A stretch of 59,270 nt of DNA. Origin: Pseudomonadota bacterium. GTDB lineage: Bacteria; Pseudomonadota; Gammaproteobacteria; UBA9339. The notes beneath the pieces are model-generated. The model was not told where the DNA came from and did not search any database. It saw nothing but the letters and a program-made list of their open reading frames with translations. Numbering within the stretch: the stretch's first letter is position 1; every line of letters starts with the position of its first letter. The stretch spans positions 1 through 59,270 of the forward strand of contig JAJXWM010000010.1 in the NCBI GenBank assembly GCA_021781615.1, written 5' to 3'. Position numbers and translations under genes: made by a program. Positions 53,916-59,270 of the stretch are shown here, one piece after another.

Positions 53916-54300
53916 ATGCTAAAAAAAACGCTATGACTTTCTTGCGCAGCATTCTAATACAGATGAGTTTGTAAAAAAACATAAATTATTCCCAAAAGAT
54001 TTTACAAGATTACGTAAACTGCCATTCGTAACAATATTTGCACTGATATTAAGAAGTAGCGTTAAATCTTTGCAATTAGTGCTTAATGAATTTATCTTAC
54101 AGTTAAAAATTGAAGGGGTCATTACTGCAAGCGCGTTTAGTCAGGCAAGGAAAAAATTAAAACATACTTGAGGATAAGCTGAAAAAATTATTTTTAACTA
54201 ATTTGACATCTATAAGAAAGGATAGGGTCGTGCCCCGCTATAAAATATCAGACACACGTTCCCTAAACTTTCAGAAAAGATTTAGAAAGCATGTATTTTG
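53916..54300 (+). pseudogene. IS4-family transposase remnant, internally deleted (left copy)
   Basis: From ATG 53916 (ribosome binding site AAGGAG) the frame is lost within an eight-A run. In the shifted frame the protein continues as KLFPKDFTRLRKLPFVTI, LILRSSVKSLQLVLNEF and VITASAFSQARKKLKHT, the N-terminus of IS4-type transposases. At about 54160-54170 it jumps to the C-terminal end (EDKLKKLFLTNLTSIRKD, RSLNFQKRFRKHVF). The middle, with the catalytic DDE residues, is deleted. The bases from about 54167 on are nearly identical to 59068-59270. Confidence 0.75.
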
Positions 54301-54421
54301 ATATTTTTGAGAAAGACTTGAAGATTTTGATTAAACAAGAAGCTTAATGTCTTTGTGCGTGAACTATTTTGTTTTAACTGTAAAATATGCTTCTAGTAGG
54401 AGAAATAATTACGAAGCATTG

Positions 54422-54522
54422 CGGTTTTGAATATAAAAATTAATAAGCTAATAAACAAATTGCAAACTCCTACTAAAGTCGCCACTTATGATAACAGCAG
54501 TAAGAAATCTTACTACTATTAT
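54422..54522. repeat. Left inverted repeat of the effector cassette
   Basis: About 100 bases that match the reverse complement of 58561-58661. Shared stretches include TTAATAAGCTAATAAACAA, GCAAACTCCTACTAAAGT and GCCACTTATGATAACAG. The inner end is itself a palindrome (AACAGCAGTAAGA...TCTTACTACT). Confidence 0.8.
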
Positions 54523-54670
54523 AAACCAGATTATAGTATGAATTTGAACAGAACAAGTGTAACTATTAGGCCTTTTTGATAATTTGGTGTATAGTTTAAC
54601 TATGATTAAAAAATTGTTTTAGATCTTTTGCTTATTTTGTTTATACAATATTTAAAACAAGGAAAATATA

Positions 54671-57600
54671 GTGCACTGTATTCCAAAAATACAACTTCCC
54701 GTGGAGCGAAACAATTTTACTGTATTGTCTTTGTCATGTTTTTTACTTATTTTATTGATCATATTAGCTATTATAATCAGCCAATCTACCGTAACTTATT
54801 TAAACAATAATTTTTTACAACAAAACTCTTATAAATCTTACAAACTAAACCTAAACATGGATTATAAGTATAAAGGTACGGATGTGAATATTGTACTCCA
54901 ATTACGAGCCAAAGAAGTTAAGCTCGATTTAGATATAAATATTTTAATGCCCGCGTTAGTGGATGCAACAAAGCAGCTAGAGTATCGATTAAGAAAAGAG
55001 CAGCAGCATTATTCCAGCTCGGTAAAAAATAAGATAATTCCTCATAATAGAAATACCTTAATCCCTATAAACTTAACTCGTATTCACCACTGGGTAGGAA
55101 TTGTAATTGAATTTAACAAGTTTAACCAAGCGCAACGAGTTATTTACCTTGATTCTTTATACTCTGGTATTCCAATACATATTGAAAGGGTTCTGCAGAA
55201 AGTTTATGGAAAAGACGTCAGAATAGAGAATACTCATGGATTATTTCAGGTTGATAGCACTAGTTGTGGCCCATTAGTAGTGGAAAATTTAATTCGAGCA
55301 GCCCAACGAACCAATACAGTACATATTGCTACTAAAGAAGAAATCCAAATAATAAGGAAAAACCATATCGCGTTGGTAGACAAATATGGCCCCCATTTAC
55401 GGTTAAGTTATGATAAAGATTTTTTACCTTTATTTGGGCATATGGTGAAAGGTGAGACAAAAAAGATGGCAGAAAAACATAATCTAACTTCTATTATGTA
55501 TGGTGGTGGAAGAAAGCAAAAAGATAAGAAGGGTAAACAATCCAAATCGCCGACCGCAAGTTCTAGTGTATCTACTGTGCCAATACGACCATATCTAACA
55601 GCTAAACAATTAAGATTTTTACTAAAGGATAGAGATTTACTAAATTTTACCCGAAGGCTATATGCACTGCTTGCGGGTCATAGATTGATTTTAGTATCAA
55701 TAGCCCCAATAGAACAACTAAATATACAAAGCATATCGGATATTTCCGAACAACATCAAAAATTACCAGTTTTAATAAAGCAAGGAGAAACCTTTAATAT
55801 TTATGGTTTTAAAGATGGAAAATGGCAAATAACTGTTATAAACGAGCCTAATGCAGTTAAATATCTAATGACATTACCATTTATTGATGGAAAACCCTCC
55901 TTAATAAATAGTAGAAGTTCCCCTGAATTAATTGAGAATATCACTGAAATATTAAAAGACGGCCATACATTTTCTGGACGAGAAAACCAACCGAGAAGAT
56001 TACTTGACATTTTCGCAGAATTATTAGTTGGAGATGAAATATGTGCCGCTGCAACGTTTGATGGAGAACATTTATTTATTGCAACCAATAGAGGCAACCA
56101 CGAAGCTCCTACAATTAGTTGGAATGCTGGTATGCGCCCTGTACCAGGAACGTATCATCAATGTTTACTTTGTAAACCATTTTTAAGTATTAAACTCGGC
56201 GATAGTACCCGAGTTATTGAGTCCCAAGAGATACTTTATAGACCATATTTAGGGATACGTGTTAATCAAGAAACCTTAATACCAGAAGCAACCAAAACTG
56301 TGTTGCGACCGGATGTTAATCAGATAGTATTCAACCTCCCACAAAATATTCGCGAACAACTCGGCTTTCCTAAAAACTCTCCTGATGTATCATACAGAGT
56401 TCACTTGACCCCAGAACTACCATTAGAATTGGGACAAACAGTTGTAATTCCCTATGACCACCCATCTCATCCGCAATTTGAAGATATGAGAACTTATGTA
56501 GATCCTCTAAAAAGAAGAGTGGCTGTTATTATTAATCATTTAAATATGGTTATTAGAGTTTACAACCATGAAAATAAAGAGGGAGCTTTACGAGTAATTA
56601 AAAATAATCGACTAAGAGTGTTTATGCAATCATTGTTATGGGAGGCTGCTCATTGGCATAACTATGATCTGAGAAATTATATTGACCCCATGAGTAAGAT
56701 CTTTCGCGAACAATTTGAAAGTTTTATTAATTTATTACTTGCAGATTTTGAGAAATTTGTGAGTGAGAATCATGTACATAATATAACTTCTTTAGTTGTG
56801 AGAGCGTGGTGGGAAACAGTTACTCCAAAAATTGAAAACAGAAAAATCTTGGCACCAGATTTTATTAGATCGGATATAAAAAGATTTATGAGATTCTCCA
56901 GGCGCTATTGCCGCTACTTCAATAATCTTGAAAAATTAGAAACTGCTATTATAGCTGATGCTGAATCTAAAGGAGTACTATCTCGCTTAATGTCTCAAAA
57001 AAATTCTTCTGAAACGCTGCCCGTAATTGTTGGTAATGAGGAGGATGATTTACATGCCGAGATACGATTATTTTTGCACTTTTTTCTAAATGGAAAGCAA
57101 GTTCCTTATATAGGGGTGTCGCAATTATGTTGCTGTCCTTGTTACTTACTGATGGAACGAATGGGGGTGGAGGTTTGTGGTACCCACGGAAAAATGTTTG
57201 GGGAATGGTTATTAGCTAAGCAAATTATAGAAAATGAAGGAATTCTCAAAAGATTGTTTGGCGATAGATTGTATGAAGAATATTGTAATTTGAAAACAGG
57301 GCGTGTGAATTTGCCAGAAGATAAAAAAAGCAGCCCTGGTATAACTAAAGCTGAGGCTGCCTTACGAATTTTTCAATCATTGGGAAGCTTAAATAAAGAG
57401 GACTTAGAACGTTTTAAAATCGGACATGAACGGTTACAGGACTTGAGTGAAGGTTTTGCTGATGATTCTGATGAGGAAAATGACTTTTCTTCTAAAGTTT
57501 CTGATAGAGAAAAAACTAAGAAGGTTGATGGTGGAGAAGCGAAAGATTTTCTTTCTGGAGAATTGCTAACCGAGTTTACAGAGCTACGACCATCTATACC

Positions 57601-58522
57601 TTCAGATGGAAATTGCTGGGTTAATGCAGTTCTAATAGCTGCTCAGCGTATACCTGGCCTAGCAATACCCGATACTTTAAATGATATTACAAAATTAAGG
57701 AATGAAATAGTAAATAGGCTTAAATCTAACAGGGGACAATATGAAGAACGTGTTAAAAATACTATTATATCTCTTATAAACCAAGCAATAGATGAAAATG
57801 ATGGAAATATTGAAGGAATTTCTGAAGAGTTTCGTAAATTACTATTACCAATTATTGAAAATGCGAGAATGCATAGAATACTTGATAGAATGTTTTATGA
57901 GCAGATCCGTCTTATGGAAGCACAACTCCGTGATGCTGCTCCTTCACAAGTATCGGAGGAAGTGAGTAGAAATTTATCTATGCTAAGAGAAAGACAGGCT
58001 CAACTTGATGCGTGGTGGGGTTCTTTTTTAAACGAGTTTATAAGAGAGAGGGGTTATTTAGCTTATTGTGAAAATTTACTTATGAATGGAACTTGGGGAG
58101 GAGATCTAGAACTAGGGATATTAAGTGAGATTTTAGGAGTTAGAATTGAAGTATATAATAATACTTTATCTTTTAATAAGAGATTTCGTGTGAGAAACAC
58201 GATGCATCAACAACTTTATAATTATATTAATCGTGTTAATGTCTTTAACGAAACAGCAGGGCATGTGATACATATATTACATATCGGAGGAAATCATTAT
58301 AATGTGCTTCTTCATTTAATAGAAGAGGTTCACATAGGGAATGGTGTTACACATATACCAGTAGAAGTAGAACAGAACTTAACTAGTATAATTACAATTC
58401 CAAACATAACAAATGAGAAAAGATTGCTAATCCTTCAGCAATTACAGATAGAAGAATTACTATCACAACAACTATCAGAAGAAATACCGCACAATACTTA
58501 TTATTGGGGTGGGCCGGAATAG
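54671..58522 (+). CDS. Giant multidomain effector/toxin candidate: Ulp1/C48 protease, nucleic-acid-deaminase-like domain, OTU protease
   Basis: 1283 residues from GTG 54671 (AAGGA eight bases upstream). An N-terminal hydrophobic helix (about 18-38) comes first. Residues about 125-245 form a C48 domain with HHWVGIVIE (His140), IYLDSLYSG (Asp161) and FQVDSTSCGP (Gln193, Cys199); the six-residue Gln-Cys step equals that of Ulp1. Residues about 455-850 include CAAATFDGEHLFIATN, HAEIRLFLHFF (His795, Glu797), CCCPC (Cys821, Cys824) and CGTHGKMFGEW, the pattern of OTT_1508/fungal-type deaminases. Residues about 970-1215 form an OTU domain: PSDGNCWVNAV (Asp979, Cys982), GTWGGDLELGILSEILGV and GNHYNVLL (His1209). 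All key residues are present. Activities are inferred from motifs. It probably edits host ubiquitin or SUMO marks and deaminates a nucleotide or nucleic acid. Confidence 0.8.
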   Translation: MHCIPKIQLPVERNNFTVLSLSCFLLILLIILAIIISQSTVTYLNNNFLQQNSYKSYKLNLNMDYKYKGTDVNIVLQLRAKEVKLDLDINILMPALVDATKQLEYRLRKEQQHYSSSVKNKIIPHNRNTLIPINLTRIHHWVGIVIEFNKFNQAQRVIYLDSLYSGIPIHIERVLQKVYGKDVRIENTHGLFQVDSTSCGPLVVENLIRAAQRTNTVHIATKEEIQIIRKNHIALVDKYGPHLRLSYDKDFLPLFGHMVKGETKKMAEKHNLTSIMYGGGRKQKDKKGKQSKSPTASSSVSTVPIRPYLTAKQLRFLLKDRDLLNFTRRLYALLAGHRLILVSIAPIEQLNIQSISDISEQHQKLPVLIKQGETFNIYGFKDGKWQITVINEPNAVKYLMTLPFIDGKPSLINSRSSPELIENITEILKDGHTFSGRENQPRRLLDIFAELLVGDEICAAATFDGEHLFIATNRGNHEAPTISWNAGMRPVPGTYHQCLLCKPFLSIKLGDSTRVIESQEILYRPYLGIRVNQETLIPEATKTVLRPDVNQIVFNLPQNIREQLGFPKNSPDVSYRVHLTPELPLELGQTVVIPYDHPSHPQFEDMRTYVDPLKRRVAVIINHLNMVIRVYNHENKEGALRVIKNNRLRVFMQSLLWEAAHWHNYDLRNYIDPMSKIFREQFESFINLLLADFEKFVSENHVHNITSLVVRAWWETVTPKIENRKILAPDFIRSDIKRFMRFSRRYCRYFNNLEKLETAIIADAESKGVLSRLMSQKNSSETLPVIVGNEEDDLHAEIRLFLHFFLNGKQVPYIGVSQLCCCPCYLLMERMGVEVCGTHGKMFGEWLLAKQIIENEGILKRLFGDRLYEEYCNLKTGRVNLPEDKKSSPGITKAEAALRIFQSLGSLNKEDLERFKIGHERLQDLSEGFADDSDEENDFSSKVSDREKTKKVDGGEAKDFLSGELLTEFTELRPSIPSDGNCWVNAVLIAAQRIPGLAIPDTLNDITKLRNEIVNRLKSNRGQYEERVKNTIISLINQAIDENDGNIEGISEEFRKLLLPIIENARMHRILDRMFYEQIRLMEAQLRDAAPSQVSEEVSRNLSMLRERQAQLDAWWGSFLNEFIRERGYLAYCENLLMNGTWGGDLELGILSEILGVRIEVYNNTLSFNKRFRVRNTMHQQLYNYINRVNVFNETAGHVIHILHIGGNHYNVLLHLIEEVHIGNGVTHIPVEVEQNLTSIITIPNITNEKRLLILQQLQIEELLSQQLSEEIPHNTYYWGGPE

Positions 58523-58560
58523 CTAATTTGCATAATAGACAACGCGTACCATCAACATCC

Positions 58561-58661
58561 GATAACAGTAGTAATATTTCTTACTACTGTTATCATAAGT
58601 GGCAACTTTAGTAGGAGTTTGCCACTTGTTTATTAGCTTATTAATTATTAGAAAACCATTT
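58561..58661. repeat. Right inverted repeat of the effector cassette
   Basis: Reverse-complement partner of 54422-54522, starting 38 bases after the effector stop codon. Its inner 34 bases form a palindrome (GATAACAGTAGTAA...TTACTACTGTTATC) that may also serve as a transcription terminator. Confidence 0.8.
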
Positions 58662-58706
58662 AATAACTCTGGCTATGCGACCGAAAGAAGTTTAAAATTG
58701 GCATAA

Positions 58707-59209
58707 CAAATATCATCAACTGGTGAAACTGAAGTGTTGATAACATCATCAATGGATGAGGAAAAATTTCCAACAGAGATGTTTGCTGGGTTGTATCATT
58801 ATCGCTGGGGAGTAGAAACATTTTTCCTAAACTAAAGGGAAGACTTGGTTTGGAAAATTTTACCGGAAAAAGCGTTGAAGCAATTAGACAAGACTTTTGG
58901 TCTACCATAATGATTGGTAATTTAGAAACAATAATGACAGGAGATATTGAGGAAGAAATAAATCATGAAATTGATGAGACAAAGCCAAATAAAGCTATAA
59001 ACAAAGCTGTTTCATTTAATGCTATAAAAAATTTAGCATTTGAAATATTATCTGCTAAAGTTGATCAAAACATACTTGAGGATAAGCTAAAAAAATTATT
59101 TTTAACTAATTTGACATCTATAAGAAAGGATAGGATCGTGCCCCGCTATAAAATAACAGACACACGTTCCCTAAACTTTCAGAAAAGATTTAGAAAGCAT
59201 GTATTTTGA
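58707..59209 (+). pseudogene. IS4-family transposase remnant, 3' half (right copy)
   Basis: The frame reads QISSTGETEVLITSSMD, then FAGLYHYRWGVETFF, the conserved Y-R-W-x-x-E-x-F region of IS4 transposases with the catalytic Glu. A one-base shift in a T-run near 58820 breaks it. It continues in the next frame as PKLKGRLGLENFTGKSVEAI and ends RSLNFQKRFRKHVF. The 5' half is absent here. Same orientation as the left remnant at 53916. Confidence 0.8.
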
Positions 59210-59270
59210 TATTTTTGAGAAAGACTTGAAGATTTTGATTAAACAAGAAGCTTAATGTCTTTGTGCGTGA
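59068..59270 (+). repeat. Direct repeat shared with 54167-54357
   Basis: The 3' end of the transposase and its downstream flank (ending CTTAATGTCTTTGTGCGTGA at the window edge) is nearly identical to the left copy. The two copies bracket the effector cassette in the same orientation and could recombine to excise about 4.9 kb. The repeat may run on past the window. Confidence 0.8.

Noticed and set aside
58850..59209. An intact 119-residue gene
   Set aside because: It is the C-terminal end of a frameshifted IS4-family transposase; the upstream part continues in the neighbouring frame.

Overview
The window looks like chromosomal DNA of an AT-rich, intracellular gammaproteobacterium of the order Legionellales. 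The main evidence is a nearly complete, single-locus Dot/Icm (type IVB) secretion system whose gene order is closest to what I recall for Coxiella and Rickettsiella, next to Gram-negative envelope genes (mlaFEDCB, murA, kdsD, kdsC, lptC). Species-level assignment is not possible from the sequence alone. 

Layout. Bases 1-5.1 kb: a short double-glycine-leader protein, a secreted LCAT-like lipase/acyltransferase and a secreted DUF1566 (Lcl_C-like) protein, followed by about 0.85 kb of non-coding, structured DNA. 5.1-6.0 kb: tRNA-Ala(CGC), maf and tRNA-Arg(CCT). 6.2-9.0 kb: four minor-pilin-like genes. 9.1-15.9 kb: an AddA/RecB-like helicase-nuclease, a second double-glycine-leader protein, a tRNA-dihydrouridine synthase, a 5'-nucleotidase and two coiled-coil genes. 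15.9-43.6 kb: the Dot/Icm locus. On the minus strand lie icmT-S-(R-like)-Q-P-O-N, a 5-kb accessory insertion, then icmL-K-E-G-C-D-J-B. dotD-C-B is divergent on the plus strand, and dotA/icmV are on the minus strand. 43.7-53.6 kb: a lysozyme-like secreted protein, pgi, a helical unknown, murA, mlaBCDEF, kdsD-kdsC-lptC. 53.6-59.3 kb: miniature-element and IS4-family debris around one giant gene. 

How the parts fit. The Dot/Icm genes supply the core complex (DotC, DotD, DotH, DotF, DotG), the ATPases (DotB, DotO), the coupling complex (DotL, DotM, DotN, IcmS) and inner-membrane parts (DotA, DotI, DotE, DotP, IcmT, IcmV). icmM, icmW, icmX, icmF and icmH are not in the window. Several neighbouring genes look like its substrates. 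Inside the locus, where icmM would be expected, sit a YopT/C58-like cysteine-protease candidate with a proline-glutamine tract coded by a 6-bp microsatellite, a small protein with an MSGC motif resembling CNF/BLF1 deamidases, and a membrane-bound class III adenylate cyclase. 

The most striking gene is the 1283-residue protein at 54671-58522. From its sequence motifs it joins an Ulp1/C48 cysteine protease, a CxxC/HAE nucleic-acid-deaminase-like domain (OTT_1508-like) and an OTU cysteine protease in one chain. It is bounded by roughly 100-bp inverted repeats and lies between two decayed IS4-family copies, so it looks like a mobile single-gene effector or toxin cassette. It also sits where lptA would normally follow lptC.
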